Origin: Bacteroides caecigallinarum
Lineage (GTDB): Bacteria; Bacteroidota; Bacteroidia; Bacteroidales; Bacteroidaceae
Direction: 5' to 3'
DNA: 42,030 nucleotides
NCBI RefSeq assembly: GCF_021531075.1
Contig: NZ_JADYTJ010000030.1
Location: 1-42,030 of the forward strand
Each line of letters begins with the position of its first letter. Position 1 is the first letter of the stretch. Made by a program: the position numbers and the translations under genes. The notes beneath the pieces are model-generated. The model was not told the DNA's origin and searched no databases. It saw nothing but the letters and a program-made list of their open reading frames with translations. Below are positions 18,089 through 24,782 of this stretch, piece by piece.

Positions 18089-19351
18089 ATGAGAATACTA
18101 ATCATAAACACGGCAGAACGTATAGGAGGTGCAGCCATTGCAGCCAGCCGACTGATGGATGCGCTAAAGAACAACGGTATAAAAACCAAAATGCTTGTCC
18201 GCAACAAGCAGACAGAGCAGCTAACCGTAATTCCACTGAAGAGTTCATGGAGGAGAATATGGCAATTCGCCTGGGAACGCATTGTCATATGGATAGCAAA
18301 CGGATTTACCAGACGAAATCTCTTTGCCGTGGATATAGCAAATACGGGAACAGACATCACCAAACTACACGAATTTGTTCAGGCAGACGTAATTCACCTG
18401 CACTGGATAAATCAGGGAATGCTTTCTCTTAATGACATCGACAAGATTCTGAAATCAGGAAAGCCTGTAGTATGGACCATGCACGACATGTGGCCCTTCA
18501 CTGGAATATGCCACTATGCCGGAGCATGCAAAAAGTACGAAAGCCAGTGCCATAACTGCGAGTTGTTGTTAAGGCCACATAAAAAGGACTTATCTTATAA
18601 AATATTCAAAAAGAAACAGAAGATATTCTCAAACGCCAACATAACTTTTGTAGCATGCAGCCACTGGTTGGAAGAAATAGCAAAAAACAGTGCATTAATC
18701 AATACTCAGAATATAACCAGCATACCTAATGCAATAAACACCAACCTGTTCATGCCTCGTAACAAGAGACAGGCAAGGGAAAAACTTAATTTACCTCAGG
18801 ACAAGAAACTCTTACTTTTTGGTTCGGTAAAAATAACAGACAAACGTAAGGGAATAGACTATCTTATTGAGGCATGCAAGATTCTGACACAAAACAGTCC
18901 GGAACTAAGCAAAGAACTTGGTGTAGTTATCTTAGGCTCACACTCGGAACAGTGTACATCACTCTTTCCATTCCCAATATATACCATGAACTATGTGAAA
19001 AGTGAAAAGGATTTGGTTGACATATACAATTCAGTTGATATATACGTCACACCATCATTACAGGACAATTTGCCTAATACCATTGTAGAAGCCATGTCAT
19101 GCGGTATTCCATGTGTAGGATTCCAGACAGGAGGCATTCCGCAGATGATAGACCATCTGCACAATGGATATGTGGCCGAATACAAATCTGCTTCCGACCT
19201 GGCAAATGGTATAAAGTGGGTACTCACCGATGGAGACTACCAGACATTGAGCGAGGAGGCACACCGTAAGGCTGTAAATACATATTCAGAAACAACAGTT
19301 GCACACCAATATCTACAGATATACAACAAGCTAACAGGGAAAAATGCATAA
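18089..19351 (+). CDS. Family 4 glycosyltransferase
   Basis: I choose ATG 18089 (420 aa), because MRILIINTAERIGGAAIAASRL is the usual GT4 N-terminus with its glycine-rich loop and a promoter lies just before it. WTMHDMWPFTGICHYAGAC is a conserved block of a Bacteroidetes GT4 group. LLLFGSVKITDKRKGIDYL opens the donor-binding lobe. PSLQDNLPNTIVEAMSCG carries the Ex7E region, with Asp in place of the first Glu. It would transfer a sugar with retention of configuration to the lipid-linked glycan. Its end overlaps the next gene by 8 bases. Confidence 0.9.
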   Translation: MRILIINTAERIGGAAIAASRLMDALKNNGIKTKMLVRNKQTEQLTVIPLKSSWRRIWQFAWERIVIWIANGFTRRNLFAVDIANTGTDITKLHEFVQADVIHLHWINQGMLSLNDIDKILKSGKPVVWTMHDMWPFTGICHYAGACKKYESQCHNCELLLRPHKKDLSYKIFKKKQKIFSNANITFVACSHWLEEIAKNSALINTQNITSIPNAINTNLFMPRNKRQAREKLNLPQDKKLLLFGSVKITDKRKGIDYLIEACKILTQNSPELSKELGVVILGSHSEQCTSLFPFPIYTMNYVKSEKDLVDIYNSVDIYVTPSLQDNLPNTIVEAMSCGIPCVGFQTGGIPQMIDHLHNGYVAEYKSASDLANGIKWVLTDGDYQTLSEEAHRKAVNTYSETTVAHQYLQIYNKLTGKNA

Positions 19352-20120
19352 CACCGCCCCAAACCACCATATACAACACCTACATCCCAGGTTCAGCATT
19401 ATAACAGTAACTTATAATGCTGGTAAAGTACTGGAAGACACTATACAGAGTGTCATTACACAGTCGTATAAAAATGTAGAATACATTATAGTTGACGGTG
19501 GTTCGAAAGACAATACCCTTAACATTATAGAAAAATACAAACAACATATAGCACATCTTGTAAGTGAACCAGACAACGGCCTATATGATGCAATGAACAA
19601 AGGGATTAAACTTGCAACAGGTGACTATCTGTGCTTTCTAAATGCAGGCGACGAACTGCACGAAGACGATACACTATTATGCATGGTGCACAGCATTAAG
19701 GAAGATACACTGCCCGATGTAATTTATGGAGAAACAGAGATAGTTGACGAAAACGGACATTTCATCAGGATGCGCCGTCTGTCATCTCCAAAAGTTCTGA
19801 CATGGAAAAGTTTCAAGAAAGGTATGCTGGTATGTCATCAGGCATTCTTTGCACGTCGCGAACTGGCTGTAGACGAACCATATAATCTGAAATACCGCTT
19901 CTCTGCCGATTTTGACTGGTGCATTCGCATTATGAAAAAAAGCAAGAATATCCATAACTCAGGACTCACCGTAATAGACTATCTTAATGAAGGAATGACT
20001 ACACGTAACCATAAGAAATCCCTTATGGAACGTTTCAGAATAATGTGTCATCATTACGGATACGTTTCTACTATTGCCCATCACTTATGGTTTGTAGTAA
20101 GAGCAATAATAAAGAAATAA
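19344..20120 (+). CDS. Family 2 glycosyltransferase, end of the glycan locus
   Basis: This 258-aa GT-A enzyme has FSIITVTYNAGKVLEDTIQS, YIIVDGGSKDNT (Asp51) and LNAGDEL as the DxD-like metal site (about residues 99-105), and then a typical SADFDWCIR acceptor block. This is the WcaA-like group often found at the end of O-antigen or capsule loci. The start overlaps the GT4 stop by 8 bases; a later ATG would cut into the fold, so 19344 is preferred. It is the last gene of the locus: a 140-base AT-rich gap and a new promoter follow. Confidence 0.9.
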   Translation: MHNTAPNHHIQHLHPRFSIITVTYNAGKVLEDTIQSVITQSYKNVEYIIVDGGSKDNTLNIIEKYKQHIAHLVSEPDNGLYDAMNKGIKLATGDYLCFLNAGDELHEDDTLLCMVHSIKEDTLPDVIYGETEIVDENGHFIRMRRLSSPKVLTWKSFKKGMLVCHQAFFARRELAVDEPYNLKYRFSADFDWCIRIMKKSKNIHNSGLTVIDYLNEGMTTRNHKKSLMERFRIMCHHYGYVSTIAHHLWFVVRAIIKK

Positions 20121-20191
20121 ACACATCTAATAAAGACAGTTGAAAAGACATCTTAATAAATCCGAAAAACAAATAAGATGATAATAATAAA

Positions 20192-20222
20192 TTTGTAATA
20201 ATTACAGTTTTATATATTTTTG
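20192..20222 (+). promoter_or_regulatory. Promoter of the hydroxyisourate hydrolase gene
   Basis: TTTG (20192-20195) and TATTTTTG (20215-20222) are 19 bases apart, a full match to the Bacteroidetes consensus, 40 bases before the ATG. Confidence 0.68.
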
Positions 20223-20261
20223 TCTCATAAGTAATTCATTAACCATCTAAAACCAAAGCTT

Positions 20262-20678
20262 ATGAGAAAAATCTTATCACTACTGACATTATTCACATTG
20301 TTGTTTTCCCTACAAGTTTTTTCACAAGAAAAACAGTATCAACTGTCAAGTCATATTCTTGATATTAACACGGGATCCCCGGCAAAAGATGTGAAAATAA
20401 GTCTGTCCAAAATGAATGACAAACAAAATTGGACTTTAATTGACGAGAAAACCACAGACGAAAACGGAAGAGTAAAGGACTTACTCCCACAAGATAAAAA
20501 ATCCGACAACAAAGGTATATACAAACTTACATTCTACACAGAACCATACTTCAAGCTACAGAACAAAGAGTCATTTTATCCATTTATTGAAGTTGTATTC
20601 GAAATAAAGGACAACAGCCATTATCATGTACCAATCACACTGTCACCTTTCGGATATTCAACTTATAGAGGAAACTGA
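20262..20678 (+). CDS. Exported 5-hydroxyisourate hydrolase (transthyretin-like)
   Basis: This 138-aa protein has a clear signal peptide (about residues 1-21, ending VFSQ) and a transthyretin-like domain. It has LSSHILDINTGSPAKDV with His31, the ENGRVKD segment with the conserved Arg, and HYHVPITLSPFGYSTYRGN with His120/His122. These match the active-site His-Arg-His set of HIU hydrolase, which opens 5-hydroxyisourate to OHCU in urate breakdown. The family's C-terminal tetrapeptide is normally YRGS; here it is YRGN, so the terminal Ser is changed. The signal peptide places it in the periplasm. No urate oxidase or OHCU decarboxylase gene is nearby. It is a lone gene with its own promoter and terminator. 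Confidence 0.85.
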   Translation: MRKILSLLTLFTLLFSLQVFSQEKQYQLSSHILDINTGSPAKDVKISLSKMNDKQNWTLIDEKTTDENGRVKDLLPQDKKSDNKGIYKLTFYTEPYFKLQNKESFYPFIEVVFEIKDNSHYHVPITLSPFGYSTYRGN

Positions 20679-20694
20679 TACACATAAAAAAGAA

Positions 20695-20741
20695 AAACTA
20701 TTATTAATACCAATAGAACAACATTAATAATAGTTTCTCTT
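20695..20741. terminator. Bidirectional terminator between the HIU hydrolase gene and argF'
   Basis: A 14-bp perfect inverted repeat (20695-20708 and 20723-20736) with A-rich flank on the left and CTCTTTTT on the right lies between two convergent genes. It is AT-rich but has the run of T's on both strands. Confidence 0.7.
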
Positions 20742-20762
20742 TTTAAACAACATATCTATATT

Positions 20763-21731
20763 TTACAAAGCCTTAAGCATTCTCTTTAATACTACAGTAG
20801 CAGAAATCTCACGATTGGCAGCTTCCGGTATTACCAATGATGTAGGTGCCTCTATCACATCATCAGTAACAATCATATTTCTACGCACAGGCAGACAATG
20901 CATAAAGAAAGCGTTGTTTGTCACCTTCATATGTTCGGTATCAACAGTCCATGACATATCTTTGGAAAGCACTTTTCCATAGTCAGCCGGATTAGTCACT
21001 CCCGGACACGCCCAGTTCTTGGCATATATAAAATCAGCACCCTCGAATGCCTTCAACTGATTATACTCTACTGTTGCCCCACGAACAAATTTAGGGTCAA
21101 GTTCATATCCTTCAGGATGAGTGATTACGAAATCCACATCAGCTTCATTCATGAAATCAGCAAAAGAGTTTGGAACAGCTTGTGGAAGCGCCTTTGGATG
21201 TGGTGCCCAAGTAAGTACCACCTTAGGACGGTCTTTTTTCTTATATTCCTCGATAGTTATCAAATCGGCAAAGGCCTGAAGAGGATGACCTGTAGCTGCT
21301 TCCATAGAGAAAACCGGTTTTCCTGAATATTTGATAAACTGATTAAGAATTTTTTCTGTATAATCATCAGTGCGGCTTTCAAACTGCGCAAAAGAACGTA
21401 CACCTATAATATCGCAATACGAAGCCATTACAGGGATAGCTTCAAGCAAATGCTCGCTTTTATCACCATCCATAACAACTCCACGTTCAGTTTCCAGTTT
21501 CCATGCTCCCTGATTCACATCCAGCACAATAACATCCATTCCCAAGTTTCGTGCAGCTTTCTGAGTACTAAGACGAGTACGCAGACTATTATTAAAGAAA
21601 ATCAGCAGACAAGTTTTATGTTTTCCCAGTGCTTCATACTTGTAACGGTCCTTTTTTATTTCAAAAGCCTCAGCCAATGCTGTCTTCAAGTCACCCAAGT
21701 CGAATACGTTTGTATATGTCTTCATAATCAC
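20763..21731 (-). CDS. argF': N-succinylornithine (or N-acetylornithine) carbamoyltransferase
   Basis: This 322-aa member of the carbamoyltransferase family has FNNSLRTRLST (carbamoyl-phosphate binding), the 80s loop NQGAWKLETERGVVMDGD, HPLQAFADL, and FMHCLPVRR. The pattern is that of the Bacteroidetes argF' enzyme, which uses N-succinyl-L-ornithine rather than ornithine in arginine synthesis. The residue known to decide succinyl versus acetyl preference (Pro90 in the B. fragilis enzyme, Glu92 in the Xanthomonas one, from memory) aligns with Ser92 here (Ser90 if translation starts at the second Met, 21725). A small residue there fits succinyl use. It appears to have its own promoter, after a terminator for proA. 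Confidence 0.9.
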   Translation of the reverse strand: MIMKTYTNVFDLGDLKTALAEAFEIKKDRYKYEALGKHKTCLLIFFNNSLRTRLSTQKAARNLGMDVIVLDVNQGAWKLETERGVVMDGDKSEHLLEAIPVMASYCDIIGVRSFAQFESRTDDYTEKILNQFIKYSGKPVFSMEAATGHPLQAFADLITIEEYKKKDRPKVVLTWAPHPKALPQAVPNSFADFMNEADVDFVITHPEGYELDPKFVRGATVEYNQLKAFEGADFIYAKNWACPGVTNPADYGKVLSKDMSWTVDTEHMKVTNNAFFMHCLPVRRNMIVTDDVIEAPTSLVIPEAANREISATVVLKRMLKAL

Positions 21732-21757
21732 AATGTATATTAATTAGTTTTTCAACG

Positions 21758-21765
21758 CAAAAATA
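21758..21765 (-). promoter_or_regulatory. argF' -7 promoter element
   Basis: The minus strand reads TATTTTTG (TAnnTTTG), 27 bases before the argF' start. The -33 site would fall within the proA terminator hairpin and is not a clear match. Confidence 0.45.
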
Positions 21766-21773
21766 CTATAAAA

Positions 21774-21810
21774 ATGCAATAAATCATGTTTTTTCATAGA
21801 TTTATTGCAT
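21774..21810 (-). terminator. proA terminator
   Basis: A perfect 12-bp inverted repeat (21774-21785 and 21799-21810) begins 19 bases after the proA stop on the minus strand and is followed by TTTTTA. It separates proA from argF'. Confidence 0.65.
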
Positions 21811-21828
21811 ATATTTTCTATTTTGATA

Positions 21829-23076
21829 TTATTTTCTTATCTGTCCTTCACCATCAATCAACCATTTATAGGTTGTAATTTCCTTTAATCCCATAGGACC
21901 TCTGGCATGCAGTTTCTGGGTACTAATACCAATCTCCGCTCCCAGACCAAACTGTGCACCGTCAGTAAACGAAGTTGGAGCATTTACATATACACATGCT
22001 GCATCTACCGCTTTTCTGAAATAACCGGCAGCCCTATTATCTTCCGTAACTATACACTCGCTATGCCTTGAACTATATTTATAGATATGGGTAACAGCTT
22101 CCTCAATATCGCTAACAGTCCTTACAGACATCTTATAATCAAGAAACTCTGTTCCATAGCTGTCTTTAGTAGCAGGTTTCAATAGTTCAGAAGGATAACA
22201 GTCCTCAAGAGCCTGAAATGCCGGTTTATCGGCATAAATCACCACATTGCTGTCGGCAAGAAGTTTACATAACTGGGGCAAATCCGAAAGTCTGTCGGCA
22301 TGAACAATCAAACAATCAAGTGCATTGCATACACTCACCCTTCTTGTTTTGGCATTATTTATAATCCTTGCTCCTTTCTCCACATCTCCTGCCAAATCAA
22401 AATAAGTATGACATATTCCGGCTCCTGTCTCAATAACCGGAACTGTGGATTCCTTACGTACATAATTAATCAGATTGCTGCTTCCACGAGGAATAATAAG
22501 ATCAACATAATCATTGGCATGCAACAATTCTGTTGTAGCCTCTCTGTCTGCCGGCAACAGTTGGACCACATTCCTGTCCACACCAAATTTATCAAGCACA
22601 GCATGTATTACCTCAACAATGGCTTTATTAGAATTATACGCATCGCTTCCCCCTTTAAGAATACATGCACTACCACTCTTCAGGCATAGTGAAAACACGT
22701 CAAAACTCACATTAGGTCTGGCCTCATAAATCACTCCAATGACACCAAAAGGAACACTTACCTTTTTTATCTTAAGTCCGTTCGGTCTTACATCCTCATA
22801 CAACACATTACCCAATGGCGAATGGAGCTTTGCCACATTCCTCATATCCGACGAAATATCTTCAATACGCGAAACGGTCAATTTAAGTCTGTCATATTTA
22901 GGATCCGAAGGGTCCATCAGTGCAAGATCCATAGCATTAGCCTTCAAAATAGGATCACTATATTCTATAGCTGCGTCAGCAACAGCCGTAATAATATCAT
23001 TAATAAGTTTTTCATTCATCAGAGCCAACTTACGCGAAGCAAGCTTTATTGCCTGAAAAGTTTCATTTAGTCTCAT
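21829..23076 (-). CDS. proA: Gamma-glutamyl phosphate reductase
   Basis: This 415-aa member of the aldehyde-dehydrogenase superfamily reduces gamma-glutamyl phosphate to glutamate semialdehyde with NADPH, the second step of proline synthesis. It has [26 protein letters not shown], the catalytic Cys222 in [13 protein letters not shown], and [20 protein letters not shown] near the end. Length and motifs are normal. In many Bacteroides genomes proB lies just upstream; here the upstream gene is a divergent DUF2007 gene, so proB must be elsewhere or outside the window. Confidence 0.96.
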   Translation of the reverse strand: MRLNETFQAIKLASRKLALMNEKLINDIITAVADAAIEYSDPILKANAMDLALMDPSDPKYDRLKLTVSRIEDISSDMRNVAKLHSPLGNVLYEDVRPNGLKIKKVSVPFGVIGVIYEARPNVSFDVFSLCLKSGSACILKGGSDAYNSNKAIVEVIHAVLDKFGVDRNVVQLLPADREATTELLHANDYVDLIIPRGSSNLINYVRKESTVPVIETGAGICHTYFDLAGDVEKGARIINNAKTRRVSVCNALDCLIVHADRLSDLPQLCKLLADSNVVIYADKPAFQALEDCYPSELLKPATKDSYGTEFLDYKMSVRTVSDIEEAVTHIYKYSSRHSECIVTEDNRAAGYFRKAVDAACVYVNAPTSFTDGAQFGLGAEIGISTQKLHARGPMGLKEITTYKWLIDGEGQIRK

Positions 23077-23104
23077 ATTACTCCGTTTTTCAATTCATTA
23101 TTTG

Positions 23105-23112
23105 CAAAAATA
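23105..23112 (-). promoter_or_regulatory. proA -7 promoter element
   Basis: The minus strand reads TATTTTTG (TAnnTTTG), 29 bases before the proA start. No clear -33 element is seen. Confidence 0.45.
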
Positions 23113-23201
23113 TCATTAATATTTGAAAACGAGTTAAATCCGTTCAAAAAACTTTCACAAATAAAAAAGATAATATTTCTGACATGTTTCATTACAATTT
23201 A

Positions 23202-23233
23202 TTTGCTTTTAAGGAGAAAAAAACTTAACTTTG
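23202..23233 (+). promoter_or_regulatory. Promoter of the DUF2007 gene
   Basis: TTTG (23202-23205) and TAACTTTG (23226-23233), 20 bases apart, match the -33/-7 consensus, 53 bases before the ATG. Confidence 0.68.
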
Positions 23234-23285
23234 AAATATCACAGAGAGAATGAACATAATTATTAACCATTAAAAAACAAATACT

Positions 23286-23519
23286 ATGGCAGATTTCAAT
23301 TATGATGCATTGACAGAAGTTTTCCGGGGCAATCTTTGGGAAGCAGAATTAGTAAAAGGCTTGTTGGAGTCCGAAGGTGTTCAAGCCATGATAAAAGATG
23401 AAACACTATCAGCCGTTACATCTCCATACTCTGACATGGGAGGAGAAGTTTTAGTAATGGTCAATAAGGAAGAGGAAGTATATGCAAAGAAAGTAGTAGC
23501 TGAAAGAAAGAAAGCATGA
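23286..23519 (+). CDS. DUF2007 small protein
   Basis: This 77-aa protein fits the DUF2007 family (putative signal-transducing protein, distantly GlnB-like): VFRGNLWEAELVKGLLESEGVQAMIKDE and then VLVMVNKEEEVYAKKVV. It has no signal peptide and is probably cytoplasmic. Its real role is unknown. It has a strong consensus promoter and its stop overlaps the start of the next gene (ATGA), so the two are a small operon. Confidence 0.8.
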   Translation: MADFNYDALTEVFRGNLWEAELVKGLLESEGVQAMIKDETLSAVTSPYSDMGGEVLVMVNKEEEVYAKKVVAERKKA

Positions 23520-23980
23520 ACAAAATATTTTCCACATTTATAATACTTTTACTATCAGTGATATCGGTCAGTGCCAAAAACCTCAAGCCCACATCGTGGG
23601 AATCATATGGGGTAACTTTTCTGGCACCGGCCGATATTATTATTGAAGACGATTCGGAAGAAAGCTTAACCATAAGCAACTCCGATATATCCATAAACAT
23701 TCAATTACTTTACGGCGACGGATTAAAAGAAAAAGAACTAATTGACGATTTAAAGCACATCACCCAAGAAGACAATCTGAAACAAACATCCGAAATCTCC
23801 CCAATAGAACTGATTCATTTTTTCGGTGCATACATTACAGGAACATGCGAAACCGACCAATGTCTTTACTCATATCTTACCACTAAAGACAACGCATGCA
23901 GTTTTTATATATCAATTATATGTGGCAAGTCTGACCTATCTCTAGCAAAAGAAATTCTAAGAAGTTTCAAACTGGAGTAG
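23516..23980 (+). CDS. Exported protein of unknown function
   Basis: This 154-aa protein has a signal peptide (about residues 1-20, ending VSAK) and a mature part of alternating beta strands and helices. SWESYGVTFLAPADIIIEDD near the start and a C-terminal LAKEILRSFKLE helix resemble small secreted or PsbP-like folds, but I do not recognise the family. Two Cys pairs could form disulfides (CETDQC, and CSFYISIIC). It is translationally coupled to the DUF2007 gene by a 4-base overlap. Confidence 0.7.
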   Translation: MNKIFSTFIILLLSVISVSAKNLKPTSWESYGVTFLAPADIIIEDDSEESLTISNSDISINIQLLYGDGLKEKELIDDLKHITQEDNLKQTSEISPIELIHFFGAYITGTCETDQCLYSYLTTKDNACSFYISIICGKSDLSLAKEILRSFKLE

Positions 23981-24089
23981 GAACATACGGTTCATTTTTC
24001 CTTACACCTCTCAAATCGATATTATTCTTTAAATGATGAATAACAGATGAATTCTATTGTTTGGAGCTGATCTGAACTTATGTGAAGCA

Positions 24090-24137
24090 AAAAAGAAGCG
24101 TTAACTGCTTTATTCTGTGCAATTAACGCTTCTTTTT
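24090..24137 (+). terminator. Intrinsic terminator left of the island
   Basis: AAAAAGAAGCGTTAA (24090-24104) and its exact complement (24123-24137) form a 15-bp stem with an 18-nt loop, followed by a T-rich stretch. It lies in the 175-base gap between the exported-protein gene and the left attachment site. In the chromosome before integration it would also have lain just beyond the tRNA-Met 3' end. Confidence 0.75.
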
Positions 24138-24155
24138 CTTTGGGGATCAGCCAAT

Positions 24156-24184
24156 GCTTGAACCTGGGACCTCCAGATTATGAG
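24156..24184. repeat. Left attachment site (attL), displaced tRNA-Met 3' half
   Basis: This 29-bp stretch matches 40212-40240 with one mismatch (T at 24165 against A). The right 19 bp, GGGACCTCCAGATTATGAG, are identical. On the minus strand it is the anticodon loop to T-loop part of tRNA-Met. The bases to its left (the would-be acceptor and T-stem) no longer pair well with the tRNA, so it is a decayed fragment and not a gene. Confidence 0.85.
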
Positions 24185-24187
24185 AAC

Positions 24188-24221
24188 GATAAAATGATAT
24201 TCTACTATAGCTCATTTTATC
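24188..24221. repeat. Inverted repeat just inside attL
   Basis: GATAAAATGA (24188-24197) and its exact complement TCATTTTATC (24212-24221) begin 4 bases from the attachment core. The site may bind integrase or excision factor. The rest of the gene-free stretch up to 24566 holds the 24-bp repeat (24298-24321), a small GAAACTG/CAGTTTC palindrome (24335-24349) and the promoter of the HTH gene. Confidence 0.55.
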
Positions 24222-24297
24222 AATATTAATTGAATATCAAGCAGTTGTGAATTTTATTATTTCTTATAAAACTCATTAAATATCCATAACTGAAACC

Positions 24298-24321
24298 GTT
24301 TGTTTACGCATTGTTTACGCA
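24298..24321. repeat. 24-bp terminal direct repeat, left copy
   Basis: This is identical over 24 bases to 40125-40148, in the same orientation. It consists of two tandem copies of TTGTTTACGCA (the first with one more T before it). Position just inside each end suggests integrase arm-type binding sites. Confidence 0.85.
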
Positions 24322-24517
24322 GAAACAAGTGTATGAAACTGCCAGTTTCCCATCCGGAGTTATACTAAGTACCCTTTTTGCTTTTCATAAGCCATATTGC
24401 TGTCGTAAGTAATTTGTGTTTTTGCGACAAAATAAGGTTATTAGTAAATGTAGGTTTCTTGTTGACGTTATAACCAATTATTTGTTGTATAAATGCTCTT
24501 TTTTGATATATTTCATC

Positions 24518-24546
24518 TTGATTTTCTGGGTTTATTTGTACCTTTA
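24518..24546 (+). promoter_or_regulatory. Possible promoter of the HTH gene
   Basis: TTG at 24518-24520 and TACCTTTA at 24539-24546, 18 bases apart, are an imperfect match to the Bacteroidetes consensus (last G replaced by A), 20 bases before the ATG at 24567. Confidence 0.35.
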
Positions 24547-24566
24547 CACCGAAAGGAATGTCTTTT

Positions 24567-24782
24567 ATGGAAAAAGAAATGATTAACAGGCTGAAGATTG
24601 TGCTTGCCGAAGAGCAAAAAAGTAGTAAGTGGCTGGCAGAGCAATTAGGGAAAGACAGGGCTACTGTCTCCAAATGGGTGACGAATACCATGCAGCCTGA
24701 CGCAAGAAACCTCCTGCGAATAGCAGAAGCTTTGAATATTGATGCAGGTAGACTGCTCAACCAAAAACATTTGAAAAAATGA
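24567..24782 (+). CDS. XRE-type helix-turn-helix regulator
   Basis: I choose the ATG at 24567 (71 aa) because AAAGGA (24552-24557) sits 9 bases before it; the earlier in-frame ATG at 24558 would have the Shine-Dalgarno-like run touching it. The protein is a single XRE DNA-binding domain: INRLKIVLAEEQKSSKWLAEQLG, then the recognition helix RATVSKWVTNTMQPDARNLL. It probably represses its own operon, as the AlbA_2 gene starts in its last codons (ATGA overlap). It lies right after the left island end, so it belongs to the island. Confidence 0.85.
   Translation: MEKEMINRLKIVLAEEQKSSKWLAEQLGKDRATVSKWVTNTMQPDARNLLRIAEALNIDAGRLLNQKHLKK

Noticed and set aside
24141..24184. Second tRNA gene at the left end
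   Set aside because: Only the anticodon loop to T-loop part is present. The would-be 5' half is island sequence, and the T-stem and acceptor do not pair. It is an attachment remnant.
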